Shown here: in pieces, positions 15,558 to 24,072 of the stretch | Position numbering within the stretch: the first letter of the stretch is position 1 | How the letters are laid out: each line of letters begins with the position of its first letter | Assembly: GCA_903917735.1 (NCBI GenBank) | Contig: CAIXBR010000015.1 | Location: 22,508-86,507, forward strand | Origin: an uncultured Elusimicrobia bacterium | GTDB taxonomy: Bacteria > Elusimicrobiota > Elusimicrobia > Elusimicrobiales > UBA9959 | Length of the DNA: 64,000 bases | Reading direction: 5' to 3' | The notes under the pieces: model-generated | What the model saw: the letters and a program-made list of their open reading frames with translations, nothing else | Database searches by the model: none | Told to the model about the DNA's origin: nothing | Made by a program: the position numbers and the translations under genes

Positions 15558-16625
15558 TCATTCCTTGCCCAGGGCTTTCCGGGCATTTTTATTAACGTCT
15601 TCCAATATCTTCTGCTCTTCCTTCTTCTGTGCCGCTGCGCGCTGCTTCAGCACGTCCGGCGGAACTTTCTGTTCGTGTAAGGCGACTGTCTGGCAGAAAA
15701 GCCCGCCCACCTTATCCAGGATAAGCGAACAGACGGAGGCGGACTTGGTGGAGAAAACTCCGCATTCCGTCATGTACTTGTCCGGGCAGCCCGCGATATT
15801 GTTCTCCCTGAGCGCCGCATAAAGGCTGTTGTTATCCAGGCAGTCCTGCGTCCGACAGTTCCTTCTGTCGGAGGGGAAAGCCTCGCGGCAGCGGGACCTA
15901 TCGCGCGACGGCGCCATATCACAGATGTAGGAAAAGCCCTTTGACACCTCGCGGCAGAACTCCGGAGGCACTTTAGCGCCTTCCACGCTGTCGCCGGCCA
16001 GATACCTGCGGCAGATACCCTCTCCGCCGGTATTGAACCTGCCGGCGGCATAGGCGTAGAACAGCACGCGGCTGGCGGGGTCTACGCACTTGTAGTTGGG
16101 CGATGAGAAATATTTATCCTTCTTGTCCATCACGCCGGGCAGGAAGTTGCACATATTCAGGTTCCCATAGGCGACCGCGTTGCAGGAGAAGAACTGGGCG
16201 AGAAGCCCGTAGATCATATCGTTCTCCTCCTTGGCAAAAGAGGTCTGGGTAAAGTGAGAATTACCCCAGATCTTGCCGTGGGAAGACAGAATATCATTTA
16301 GAGACTTCCCCGAAGAACAGATGGACGCTTTGGCGAAGTCGGCGGGGATGGTCGGCAGCGCGCCCGGCCCGGCCATAGAGGCGGGAGCCGAAAAAACCGC
16401 CTTAGGCGGCGCCGTGATGGGCCCCGTAGGCCGCGTTTCCTGCGTAGGCTGTGCGGCGTAAACGGTGGCCTCAGCGGGCAGCGGCACTCCGCCCGGATTC
16501 ATGTCCGGCTGGCTGGCCACACCGGCGGCCGGGAGCTGAGGGCCCGTGTTGCGCCTCTGCAGATACTGCAGAAAAAGCACCACGGCCAGCAGGCCCACTA
16601 TAGTGATAACGACTGACTTTTTCAT
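15558..16625 (-). CDS. Cys-rich single-span envelope protein of the HXS operon
   Basis: 355 residues: an N-terminal anchor ('VVITIVGLLAVVLFLQYL', residues 4-22), a Pro/Ala-rich linker to about residue 95, then a domain with 14 Cys spread regularly ('ICSSGKSLND', 'FFSCNAVAYGNLNMCNF', 'GICRRYLAG', 'PEFCREVSKGFSYICDM', 'SRCREAF', 'NCRTQDC', 'GCPDKYMTECG', 'SVCSL', 'FCQTV'). I do not recognise a family. The regular Cys suggest a disulfide-rich periplasmic domain. The start overlaps the HxsD-like stop (ATGA) and the stop sits just before hxsA, so it is made together with the precursor. It could be an export, display or processing partner, or a second substrate. Confidence 0.6.
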   Translation of the reverse strand: MKKSVVITIVGLLAVVLFLQYLQRRNTGPQLPAAGVASQPDMNPGGVPLPAEATVYAAQPTQETRPTGPITAPPKAVFSAPASMAGPGALPTIPADFAKASICSSGKSLNDILSSHGKIWGNSHFTQTSFAKEENDMIYGLLAQFFSCNAVAYGNLNMCNFLPGVMDKKDKYFSSPNYKCVDPASRVLFYAYAAGRFNTGGEGICRRYLAGDSVEGAKVPPEFCREVSKGFSYICDMAPSRDRSRCREAFPSDRRNCRTQDCLDNNSLYAALRENNIAGCPDKYMTECGVFSTKSASVCSLILDKVGGLFCQTVALHEQKVPPDVLKQRAAAQKKEEQKILEDVNKNARKALGKE

Positions 16626-16939
16626 TTTTTCCCCCGTTTATCTGGGTTTTTTTCGCCGCAGGCGGACAGGAGCGCCTTAGTCACTATCATGCCCGCCAGC
16701 TTGGAATTCTTTTTTGCCAGGTCTATGCGGCACTGCTGGTTCAGCGCCTCGTTGGCCAATTCCCCGGCCAGCCCGTCCAGGCCGCCTTCTCCACTCAGCC
16801 GCACGCGCGAGACGGCGCGTCCCGGAAGAACCTTTACTCCGCACTTACAGGAGAAGACATAAGCGGCCAGCTCCACGGCCTCTTTAGAGTAGACCGCGGC
16901 TTCAAAAACCAGTTCTTTAGTGTTCTGCGGGTTCTTCAT
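16622..16939 (-). CDS. hxsD: HxsD-like small protein, copy B
   Basis: 105 residues. 'AAVYSKEAVELAAYVFS' near the start and 'LANEALNQQCRIDLAKKNSK' plus 'ALLSA' near the end match the layout of HxsD, a small protein found in every HXS locus I know of (its C-terminal helix region is of the 'NELLDQxLR' type). It aligns along its whole length with the 154-residue protein at 18365-18829, so the locus has two paralogues. HxsD may hold the precursor for the radical SAM enzyme, but its role is not established. Start and stop both overlap neighbours by four bases (ATGA), which points to tight translational coupling. Confidence 0.7.
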   Translation of the reverse strand: MKNPQNTKELVFEAAVYSKEAVELAAYVFSCKCGVKVLPGRAVSRVRLSGEGGLDGLAGELANEALNQQCRIDLAKKNSKLAGMIVTKALLSACGEKNPDKRGKK

Positions 16940-18393
16940 TTTTTTGTCACCCAGCCCTCTAGGACCTTCCTATCGCGGGCGTTCCGCAGCCTGGCGAAGA
17001 GAGCGCCAAAAACGCCTTTAAAAAGACTGCACCTGCCGCTGGAACGCATGTTCCCCCAGAGCGAGCCCTGCACCTCGTAATTATAGACGGGACAGACCCC
17101 GCAATAGGGTTTATAAGCGCAGCGCGAGCACTCCGGCTGCGCCTCTAGATTGGAGGCCACGACGCAGGCTCGGGCGGCCGGGCTTGAAATTATTTTCTTC
17201 AGGTTGTCCCTGAAAACATTGCCGACCCTGAAAATATCGTCGCCTTCCCAGCCCACCATGCGGCCCTCGTCACAGGTGTATAGGTCGCCGTTGTAGTTAT
17301 AGGCTATCTGCCCGATGGCAGCTCCGCAGGGGCAGCGCGCGTCCAGGTAACCGGGCTCGGAGGCGTTCAGTATTTTTTCCAGCATCATGGAAGCCATCTT
17401 CTCGCGCATCACCGTACCGCGGCGGTTCAGCGCTATTATATAGTCCAGGCAGCGCCCGTAAAAAGCAGTGAACTCTTCGGAAGTATAGCCGATCTTGTCC
17501 CAGAGTTCCCTGGCGTAGCCGATAGGCGCCAGCGGCCGCACGAAGATATCTTCAAGGCCCAGGCGCGCGTACTCGTCTATGATCCCGCGGTGCCGGGGGA
17601 GGGAATTGCGGGAGACGGTAAGCAGCGCGCCCGGCTTGAAGATCCGGTATTCCGGCGCCTGCCGTTTATGTTTCTCCTGAAAATATTTTATCCAGCGGAC
17701 GGTGGCGGCGTGGGAGTTGCCGCCGGCGAAGATCCTGCTGCGGTTATGCAGGTCCGCCGGGCCGTCCAGCGAGGTGCAGATGGAAACCTCGTTCTCCAGC
17801 AGGAACTGCGCTTTCTCTTCCGTCATCAGGCTGAAATTGGAAACAAGGGCCAGCTTAAGCTCTTTGCCGGTGGCGGCCGCTTTTTCACGCGCCCGCCTGA
17901 CCGTCGCCTTCAACACGTCCCAGTTCAGAAGCGGCTCGCCGCCCTGGAATTCTATGGTGATCAGCGGGTTGGGCGAAGTGAAGGCGAAGTCCACGCTCTT
18001 AAGCGCGGTCTTCAGGTCCATGTCCGTTTTTTTAGCGCCTTCGCCCGCCGCGCTGGACTGGCAGTACAGGCACTTATGGTTGCACCGCAGCGTCAGCACC
18101 AGTATATGCAGCCCCGGGCCCTGTCCCAGATGCGCGTTAAGGGTCCGCCACCGGGAGGTCAGCCCGTCGAAATCCATGCGCTCCCGTACAAAACCGTCGG
18201 CGGCAAGCTTCTTGAAAAGAGGGTCCTTCGCGCCCAGGCCGCCTTTTATGACGCGCTTGAAATCTTTTTCGCTCAGCCAGGCGTGGCAGCCGGCGTCGTT
18301 GGTCAGCAGCCGGTCCCCGGCGCTTTTCTCCCAAAGCGCCAGCGGAGACCGCGGGGCGGCCTTCTTATTTTTTACGGGGCTTTTTTGCGCCAT
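16936..18393 (-). CDS. hxsB: Radical SAM maturase HxsB
   Basis: 485 residues. An N-terminal region with 'LLTNDAGCHAWLSEKDF' precedes the core. The radical SAM motif is C104-C108-C111 in 'LRCNHKCLYC', preceded by 'GPGLHILVLT'. 'TIEFQGGEPLLNWD' is the SAM-binding block and 'STSLDGP'-type sequence appears as 'CTSLDGPADLHN'. The C-terminal part has SPASM-like Cys ('RCPCGAAIG', 'YTCDEG', 'ECSRCAYKPYCGVCP'). These blocks are those I remember for the HxsB family. Related radical SAM/SPASM enzymes install side-chain crosslinks such as three-residue cyclophanes; a crosslink at His in this case is inference. It overlaps the upstream HxsD-like gene by 29 bases. Confidence 0.85.
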   Translation of the reverse strand: MAQKSPVKNKKAAPRSPLALWEKSAGDRLLTNDAGCHAWLSEKDFKRVIKGGLGAKDPLFKKLAADGFVRERMDFDGLTSRWRTLNAHLGQGPGLHILVLTLRCNHKCLYCQSSAAGEGAKKTDMDLKTALKSVDFAFTSPNPLITIEFQGGEPLLNWDVLKATVRRAREKAAATGKELKLALVSNFSLMTEEKAQFLLENEVSICTSLDGPADLHNRSRIFAGGNSHAATVRWIKYFQEKHKRQAPEYRIFKPGALLTVSRNSLPRHRGIIDEYARLGLEDIFVRPLAPIGYARELWDKIGYTSEEFTAFYGRCLDYIIALNRRGTVMREKMASMMLEKILNASEPGYLDARCPCGAAIGQIAYNYNGDLYTCDEGRMVGWEGDDIFRVGNVFRDNLKKIISSPAARACVVASNLEAQPECSRCAYKPYCGVCPVYNYEVQGSLWGNMRSSGRCSLFKGVFGALFARLRNARDRKVLEGWVTKK

Positions 18394-18829
18394 ACTTGTC
18401 TTCCCAGGTGCTGGTCACTCCAAGCGGGTCCGCGGTACCGCCGCGGGCATCCTCTTTTATCTCCTTCTCTACCTGCGAGATAAGGTCCGCCAGTTCTTTT
18501 TCCTGTTCCTGCGTAAGCCCGGAATCAGGGGCGGGCGCGGGCTTTTTCTCCGCCGATAGGGCTTTAAGCGTAAGGAATTCCCGCAGTTCCCTGTTGTTGT
18601 CGGAAACCGCCTCGCGCAGCTTCTCGTCCTCCAGTTCCGCGAGGAACCTGGCTTTGAGCCGCGGCAGCGGCGCCCCTTCCCTGGGGGACAGCGCCACCGC
18701 CACGAAATCTTTCCCGGCGGTACTGATAAAAACAAAAGCCTCGTCGCTTACCGCATAGGCCGCGTAACGCACGGCATCAAGGCTGTATTTTTTTAGATCG
18801 ACTTTTATATTGAGAACCTTTGTGGCCAA
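18365..18829 (-). CDS. HxsD-like protein, copy A, with acidic C-terminal extension
   Basis: 154 residues from a TTG start, with GGAGG eight bases upstream. Residues 8-35 ('VDLKKYSLDAVRYAAYAVS') and 65-95 ('FLAELEDEKLREAVSDNNRE', 'LTLKALSA') align with the HxsD-like protein at 16622-16939. The remaining ~55 residues are charged and low-complexity, with a probable coiled coil ('LTQEQEKELADLISQVEKEI'). Two different HxsD-like proteins could pair as a heterodimer or serve the two radical SAM enzymes separately. It is the second gene of the operon and overlaps hxsB by 29 bases, outside its conserved part. Confidence 0.65.
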   Translation of the reverse strand: MATKVLNIKVDLKKYSLDAVRYAAYAVSDEAFVFISTAGKDFVAVALSPREGAPLPRLKARFLAELEDEKLREAVSDNNRELREFLTLKALSAEKKPAPAPDSGLTQEQEKELADLISQVEKEIKEDARGGTADPLGVTSTWEDKYGAKKPRKK

Positions 18830-18867
18830 GAGACTATCCTCCGTAAACCCGGTATTTTGACCGCTGC

Positions 18868-19656
18868 TCAGTTAAAGTAGCAGCAGGTCATGACTCCGCC
18901 CCAGTCTTCGCCCAGCACTATATACATGCCGTTGCCGTTGGAGGTCTGGTTCAGCGGAAGAAAACCCCACACGCGCGCTACACCGTCCCCCATATAACCG
19001 ACAACGCGTGAGCCGGCCGGGCAGAAAGCCTGGCCGCCCACGCCGTATCCCATGCGGGAACATACGTTGGTAATATAATTCCCGGCGGTCATTACCAGAT
19101 TCCCGTTCTCTAATCTAAAATTCCCGTTCGCGATATGCATTTTTTCTGTCGGCCAGCTCGTGTTCACCCCCATATTGCCGCCCTGAGTTATTACCATCTG
19201 CGGGGAGGTTATAAGCTGGCTGCCGGCCTGGGGCAGACCGAAGACCCAGCTGTTGCTGGAATCTATACCCATGGATTTAACCACATTGCCCTGGCGCGTC
19301 ATGGCTATATAGCTGAGAGTAGAGCCGGAGGCCGGGCGGGTGACCCCAAAAGTGCCGTAGGCGGCGGTGTCCGCGGCGGCGGCGGGGTCGTTCACCTGTG
19401 TTATGCCGGCCACGTGCAGCTTGCTGCCCGGCCCGGCTATGCCGATACCCACATTGCCGCCGTCCCGGGCTAGTAAAGTCTGGTTGGTGGTAAGCAGACT
19501 GACATAGCCGCCGTAAGGGGCCGGATAATAGGTGGTAAGGGTAAGGGTTTCAGAGCCTAGAAAACCCGGGTGCCAGGACAGCAAAAGAAGCGCCAGCAAT
19601 AGTGTTATCTGCCTGCGGCTGAAATTCAGTTTTAGAGATATTTCTGTGGTTTCCAT
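18868..19656 (-). CDS. Secreted fibre-like protein with 'TTYYPAPYGGY' start
   Basis: I take the ATG at 19656, which has GGAGG just upstream, over an in-frame ATG at 19689. The 262-residue product has a signal peptide-like segment ('ITLLLALLLLSWHPGFLG'), then 'LTLTTYYPAPYGGYVSL' and repeated phage-tail/fibre-like blocks ('DGGNVGIGIAGPGSKLHVAG', 'MVITQGGNMGVNTSWPTEKM', 'NGNFRLENGNLVMT'). It ends with a small domain with two Cys near the C-terminus ('GVMTCCYFN'). Such proteins are exported and probably form trimeric beta-structures. It heads the HXS operon, 38 bases before the HxsD-like gene, so it could be a surface partner or a passenger sharing the promoter. Confidence 0.6.
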   Translation of the reverse strand: METTEISLKLNFSRRQITLLLALLLLSWHPGFLGSETLTLTTYYPAPYGGYVSLLTTNQTLLARDGGNVGIGIAGPGSKLHVAGITQVNDPAAAADTAAYGTFGVTRPASGSTLSYIAMTRQGNVVKSMGIDSSNSWVFGLPQAGSQLITSPQMVITQGGNMGVNTSWPTEKMHIANGNFRLENGNLVMTAGNYITNVCSRMGYGVGGQAFCPAGSRVVGYMGDGVARVWGFLPLNQTSNGNGMYIVLGEDWGGVMTCCYFN

Positions 19657-19727
19657 AGAACCTCCCCGCCGGGACCGCTTGCCGGACAAAAACGCGCCAC
19701 AACCCCCGCAAACAGGCGCACCATTAT

Positions 19728-19756
19728 AGTCTAGCAGAAAAGAATATAAATTTCAA
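19728..19756 (-). promoter_or_regulatory. Promoter of the HXS operon
   Basis: On the minus strand TTGAAA (19751-19756), a 17-base gap and TAGACT (19728-19733) preceded by TGC form a sigma-70-like promoter with an extended -10. A second box, TATAAT (19723-19728), overlaps it. Transcription would start near 19717-19721, giving a leader of about 60 bases with a normal Shine-Dalgarno. The upstream sequence is much more AT-rich than its surroundings. Confidence 0.6.
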
Positions 19757-19840
19757 CGGGAAGATTATTATCTATATGATATGCCAAATTGACGGATGAA
19801 GACGACAGAAGGCAGGAGGGCGACAGAAGGCCACAAAAGT

Positions 19841-19876
19841 AAGAGGACCGCCCCAGGCAGTCCTCTTCTTTTTCTT
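19841..19876. terminator. Rho-independent terminator downstream of phoH
   Basis: AAGAGGAC pairs with GTCCTCTT around an 11-base loop. On the plus strand CTTTTTCTT follows; on the minus strand the stem is followed by ACTTTTG. It lies 40-70 bases past the stop of the phoH-like gene, whose transcript runs leftwards, so it most likely ends that unit and insulates the HXS promoter. Confidence 0.65.
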
Positions 19877-19913
19877 ACCCCGTTGCTTTCCGCAGCCTTC
19901 CAGCTTTCCGTTA

Positions 19914-21215
19914 CTACAGAAGTTCAGCAACAAGAGCCGCCAGCTGGCTGCGCTCGGTCTTGGTGAAGGTCAGGTGACCGTACAGTTTCTGGCCGCGCAT
20001 CCGGTCCACTATGTAGGTGAGGCCGTTCGAAGCGATATCCAGGTAGGGGTTGTCTATCTGGTACGGATCGCCCGTCACAACCACCTTGGTGCCTTCTCCG
20101 GCGCGCGAAAGTATGGTCTTTATCTCGTGCGGGGTCAGGTTCTGTGCATCGTCCACTATCATGTACTGCTTCGGGAGCGAGCGTCCGCGGATATGCGTCA
20201 CCGAAGCGATCTCTATCTTCTCGTTCTGCAGCAGGTACTCGAATTTCTCTATGGCGCCCTCCGGGTGGCGCTTGTCCATCACGAACTCTAAGTTGTCATA
20301 GATGGCGCCCATCCAGGTGGCAAGCTTCTCTTCCTTAGTACCGGGGATGTAGCCGATATCCTTGCCCACCGGGACTATCGGGCGGCAGATGATGAGCTTG
20401 CGGTAGACGTTCTCTTCCACGGCTTTCTGCAGGCCGCAGACCAGTGTCATCAGGGTCTTGCCGGTGCCGGCGGCGCCCAACAGCGTGACCAGCTTCACGG
20501 AATCGTCCAGCAGCAGCTCCATAGCGCAGCGCTGCTCCTTGTTGATGGGGCGGATGCCCCAAGGGGAGGGTTCGGGCCCCAGCGCGCGGATCTTGGAAGT
20601 ATCGGAGGGGTCCACGCGGCCCATGGCGGACTTTTTCGGGTCCTCCTTGGAGCGCAGCACCACGAATTCGTTGGGAGACAGGTTCTCGTCCGGGCTGGCT
20701 ATAACATGGTCTTTGTAGAACTTGTCGACATCGGCGCTCGAGGTGTCAATGGTCACTAGGCCCGGGTACAGCTCGTCTACGTTCACCTTGCCGGCCTCAT
20801 AATCTTCGGAGACCAGGCCTACGGCTTCGGCCTTCAGGCGCAGGTTTATGTCCTTGGTCACCAGAATGGCGCTGTGCTTCTTCTGTTCGTACCAGTAGGC
20901 GGTGTTCAGGATGCGGTTGTCCATCTCCAGCAACTTGAATTCCTTGGGCAGCACCTGCACGTGGTCCAGGTCTACGATCAGCGTGCCGCCGGCATCGGTC
21001 TTGACGCCGGTGTTCAGCTTGCCCTTGGTCCTGAACTCGTCCAGCTTGCGCGAGACGATGCGGGCGCTCTTGCCGCGCTCGTCCGCTGTGTGCTTAAAGT
21101 TATCCAGCTCCTCAATGACCGAGATCGGGATCACCACTGTGTTTTCTTCAAATTTCGTGAAGGAAAGGGGGTCATGTATCAACACATTCGTGTCAAGTAT
21201 GTAGACTTTTTTCAT
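19914..21215 (-). CDS. PIN domain-PhoH ATPase fusion protein
   Basis: 433 residues from the ATG at 21215 (GGAGA six bases upstream); the open frame upstream has no family similarity. The N-terminal PIN nuclease domain begins 'KKVYILDTNVLIHDP' with acidic residues in 'ISVIEELDNFK' and 'VTKDINLRLKAEAVGL'. The C-terminal PhoH domain has Walker A 'LLGAAGTGKT', 'ICRPIVPVGKDIGYIPG' and Walker B 'MIVDDAQNLT'. This is the PhoH2/YlaK arrangement, an ATP-driven RNA unwinding and cleaving protein in known members. It has its own terminator and probably its own promoter. Confidence 0.88.
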   Translation of the reverse strand: MKKVYILDTNVLIHDPLSFTKFEENTVVIPISVIEELDNFKHTADERGKSARIVSRKLDEFRTKGKLNTGVKTDAGGTLIVDLDHVQVLPKEFKLLEMDNRILNTAYWYEQKKHSAILVTKDINLRLKAEAVGLVSEDYEAGKVNVDELYPGLVTIDTSSADVDKFYKDHVIASPDENLSPNEFVVLRSKEDPKKSAMGRVDPSDTSKIRALGPEPSPWGIRPINKEQRCAMELLLDDSVKLVTLLGAAGTGKTLMTLVCGLQKAVEENVYRKLIICRPIVPVGKDIGYIPGTKEEKLATWMGAIYDNLEFVMDKRHPEGAIEKFEYLLQNEKIEIASVTHIRGRSLPKQYMIVDDAQNLTPHEIKTILSRAGEGTKVVVTGDPYQIDNPYLDIASNGLTYIVDRMRGQKLYGHLTFTKTERSQLAALVAELL

Positions 21216-21364
21216 TATTTTCTCCGTTAACTGACCAGCACCGCAAGCATGCCCGCTCCGGCCGGAAGGCTCATGGAGCGAACCCTGCGGCTTCGCGCCC
21301 CAACGATGCAACCGTTCAAGTCCCCGGCCCGTAGTACTAGCGTTGGCAATACCAAACTCCGCTA

Positions 21365-21373
21365 ATTTTAGCA
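21365..21373 (-). promoter_or_regulatory. Extended -10 box upstream of the phoH-like gene
   Basis: On the minus strand TGC + TAAAAT lies about 150 bases upstream of the PhoH start, giving a leader of about 140 bases. No convincing -35 is seen. I see no known riboswitch pattern in the leader. The same 280-base region (21216-21493) must hold the promoter of bamA in the other direction, which I could not place. Confidence 0.35.
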
Positions 21374-21493
21374 TAAAAAACGGAAATGGCGGATTTATAT
21401 GAGCCGGCAAAAATAGTAAGATACCTGTTGATGCGCCCTAAAGCCCGCCAAGAGACTTCAGCTGCCCGGGCCGATGCCTATTTTAAGGATATG

Positions 21494-24010
21494 ATGAAAA
21501 AAACATTGCTTCTGCTTCTATTGACCGCAGCCGCCGTCCTTCCGATTTCAGCGCAGACCCCCGCCCAGCCTCAACAGCAGTCCCCTTCTGCCACCCCGGC
21601 TGCCCCCCCCCCTGCACAGCCAGCGCCGCAGACCCCGCCCGTGCTGCCGGGGATGACGCCCCCTCCCCAGCCGGCGCAGTCGCAACCCGCGGCCGTTCTG
21701 CCCGGGATGACGTCCCTGCCCCAGCTGGTCCCGACGGAAGCGCCCAAAGAAGCCGCCGCGGGCCCGTGGGAAGTAGCGGAAACTGCAGTAAAAGGCAACC
21801 AGAACCTTAAACCCAAAGCTATATTATCCACGGGAAAGGCCAAGAAAGGCCGCCTTTATAAACAGTCGTTCGTAAGCCAGGATATAGAAGCCATATTAGG
21901 CCTCGGCAGCGTGGAAAAGGTCTCCGTAGACATAGAGGAACTGGAGGGCCGAGCCTCCTCCACTAAATTCGCTGACGTTCTCGGTTCCACAAAACCGGTC
22001 AGGATAACCTACATAATATCCGAAAAACCGATGATAAAGACCATCACGGTCTCCGGCGCCAACGGCCTGTCGAAGTCCTCGGTCAAGGACGAGATGACCC
22101 TGAAGGAAAAAGATTTCTTCGACGAGCTGAAGGTACGCGAGGACCTGATAAAGATCACAGACAAATACCACGAAAAGGGCTTTATAGACGCAAAGACCGA
22201 TTACAATGTCAAGTTCGACACCGCGGCGGCGCTCTGCTTCCTCACCATTTCGGTGACGGAGGGGAAGAAGGCCAAGGTGGCCGTAGTGGAGATAGCCGGC
22301 GCGGCGGGCTTCAAACAAAAGAAATTGGTGGGGAAGCTCAAGAACCGCCCCAAGAAGATCTACTCGCCGCAGGATATGGACGCGGACATGAAAGCGCTGG
22401 AGGCATTCTACAAGGACAACGGCTACGGCGACTTCAAGATAAATTCCTCAAGCGTGACCTTCAACGACGACCGCTCCAGCGTAACCATCAGGCTCGCCGT
22501 AACCGAAGGCTCGAAGCAGCGGTTCGGCGCCACTTTCTTTACGGGCAGCACGGTTTACCTGCCGAGCGAGCTGGCCCCCGCCATTGAGTACAGCCGGGGC
22601 AAGCTTTTTAACCAGGAACATTTTGACGAGACGCTGCACGCCATACAGGACAAGTACGCGGACAAGGGATATCTCAAGGCCGCCATCGTCCCGGACAAGG
22701 CCTACAACGAGAAGACCGGAGAAACGGACGTCACATTCAACATCACCGAAAACAGCCAGATCTTCGTGGACCACGTGGATGTTGAGGGCAACAAAGCCAC
22801 CAAGACCTATGTGCTGAAGCGCGAAATAACGCAGAAAGAGGGGGAGGTCTTCAGCTCCTCCAAGATACGCCGCAGCCAGGAGAAGATCTTCAACCTGGGC
22901 TTTATAGACGACGTCAGCCCGGTGATAAACCCGACCCAGGACCCCAACAAGGTGGACCTGGTCTTCGACGTGACTGAAGGCAAGCCGGGAATGCTGACCG
23001 CCGGCGCCGGCATCTCTTCCACCGACGGGCTGGTAGGCACGCTTTCGCTTTCGCACATGAACCTTTTCGGCCGCGCCTACAAGACCTCCCTCAGCTGGAA
23101 CTTCGGCAAGAAGGTGCAGGACTACTACCTGAGCTGGTCCACACCGTGGGTGGGCGACAGCCCCACCACCCTGGGCGCCGATATCTTCAACACGCGGCAT
23201 TTTATGCCGTACCAGACCACGCTGGAGGCCTACACCCAGAAGCGCTCCGGCGGCAAAATAACCGTGGCGCCCCGCTTCAGCGACGATAAATATCACCTGA
23301 CCACTTCCTACACTTACGAAAAAGTGCGCATTTCGGCCGTTGACGACCTCTACACCGGAGTACTGACCCCCGGGACCAGCATCACTTCGTCCCTCTATGT
23401 GGAATTCGCCCGCGACACGCGCGATAACAACCTGGACCCCACCCGCGGCTGCCGCACTTCCCTGGGAGTGGAATACGCCGGCGGGCTGCTGCAGGGGCAG
23501 GTGAACTATTACAAGCCGACCTTCGCCCACAGCTACAACCTGAAGCTGTTCTCCATCGACGAATATCCGTTCGTGATGGCTGTCGGCAACAGGATGAGCT
23601 ACGTGGACAGTTTCGGAGCCACCAAGAGCGTGCCGGTATACGAGCGTTTCTTCCTGGGCGGCGCGGACACCGTGCGCGGCTACTCCAACAACGGGCAGAT
23701 AGGGCCCCTGAACGGCGGCTCGGTCTACGACGTCGCCAACGTGGAGTTTAAATTCCCGCTGGCCCGCGAGCACAAGCGCACGATAGTTCAATGGGCGTTC
23801 TTCTTCGACGTCGGCAATTCCTGGGACGGGTTCAACAAAGTAAGCGCGCGCTTCGGCACCGGCGCCACCAACCTTAAGGCCGGCGCGGGCTTCGGCATAC
23901 GTTTTACCACGCCCGCCTTCCCGATAAGGCTTGACTGGGGCTACGGCTTCAACCACAAGCCGGGCGAGCAGCGCTCGGATATCTATTTCACGATGGGAAA
24001 TCTGTTCTAA
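21494..24010 (+). CDS. bamA: BamA/Omp85 outer-membrane protein assembly factor
   Basis: The Met at 21494 has AAGGA four bases upstream; an adjacent Met at 21491 is too close. The 838-residue protein has a signal peptide ('TLLLLLLTAAAVLPISAQ'), then about 75 residues of Pro/Gln/Ala-rich linker with two 'LPGMT' motifs. About five POTRA domains follow (for example 'SEKPMIKTITVSGANGLSKS', 'ENSQIFVDHVDVEGNKATKT') and a C-terminal beta-barrel with 'FARDTRDNNLDPTRGCRTSL', 'ERFFLGGADTVRGYSNNGQI' (lid-lock VRGY motif) and the terminal strand 'DIYFTMGNLF'. It inserts beta-barrel proteins into the outer membrane. The skp-like gene follows, the usual bacterial order. The linker is unusual for BamA. Confidence 0.93.
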   Translation: MKKTLLLLLLTAAAVLPISAQTPAQPQQQSPSATPAAPPPAQPAPQTPPVLPGMTPPPQPAQSQPAAVLPGMTSLPQLVPTEAPKEAAAGPWEVAETAVKGNQNLKPKAILSTGKAKKGRLYKQSFVSQDIEAILGLGSVEKVSVDIEELEGRASSTKFADVLGSTKPVRITYIISEKPMIKTITVSGANGLSKSSVKDEMTLKEKDFFDELKVREDLIKITDKYHEKGFIDAKTDYNVKFDTAAALCFLTISVTEGKKAKVAVVEIAGAAGFKQKKLVGKLKNRPKKIYSPQDMDADMKALEAFYKDNGYGDFKINSSSVTFNDDRSSVTIRLAVTEGSKQRFGATFFTGSTVYLPSELAPAIEYSRGKLFNQEHFDETLHAIQDKYADKGYLKAAIVPDKAYNEKTGETDVTFNITENSQIFVDHVDVEGNKATKTYVLKREITQKEGEVFSSSKIRRSQEKIFNLGFIDDVSPVINPTQDPNKVDLVFDVTEGKPGMLTAGAGISSTDGLVGTLSLSHMNLFGRAYKTSLSWNFGKKVQDYYLSWSTPWVGDSPTTLGADIFNTRHFMPYQTTLEAYTQKRSGGKITVAPRFSDDKYHLTTSYTYEKVRISAVDDLYTGVLTPGTSITSSLYVEFARDTRDNNLDPTRGCRTSLGVEYAGGLLQGQVNYYKPTFAHSYNLKLFSIDEYPFVMAVGNRMSYVDSFGATKSVPVYERFFLGGADTVRGYSNNGQIGPLNGGSVYDVANVEFKFPLAREHKRTIVQWAFFFDVGNSWDGFNKVSARFGTGATNLKAGAGFGIRFTTPAFPIRLDWGYGFNHKPGEQRSDIYFTMGNLF

Positions 24011-24027
24011 ACGATAACAAAGGAATC

Positions 24028-24069
24028 CGCAGAAGGCCGCGGAAGGCAACTGAAGGCCTACGGAAGGAA
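24028..24069 (+). repeat. Short imperfect GAAGGC repeat upstream of the skp-like gene
   Basis: Four near-copies of an 11-12 base unit containing GAAGG (GAAGGCCGCG, GAAGGCAACT, GAAGGCCTAC, GAAGGAAAAA) fill the gap between bamA and the next gene. The last copy acts as its Shine-Dalgarno. Similar AGAAGGC units occur at 19807-19832. The array offers several ribosome-binding-like sites in tandem. Confidence 0.45.
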
Positions 24070-24072
24070 AAA

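Noticed and set aside
15136..15822. 228-codon plus-strand frame rich in Ala-Val repeats across hxsA
   Set aside because: The repeat is the complement of the Ser-His-Gly codons; the minus strand has the Shine-Dalgarno, the operon context and the family match.
21216..21410. 65-residue N-terminal extension of the PhoH-like protein
   Set aside because: The PIN domain starts normally at 21215 with a good Shine-Dalgarno, and the extension contains the probable promoter.
22448..24049. 533-codon open frame antisense to bamA
   Set aside because: It is shadow coding of a confirmed gene, without domain blocks, a ribosome site or a promoter.
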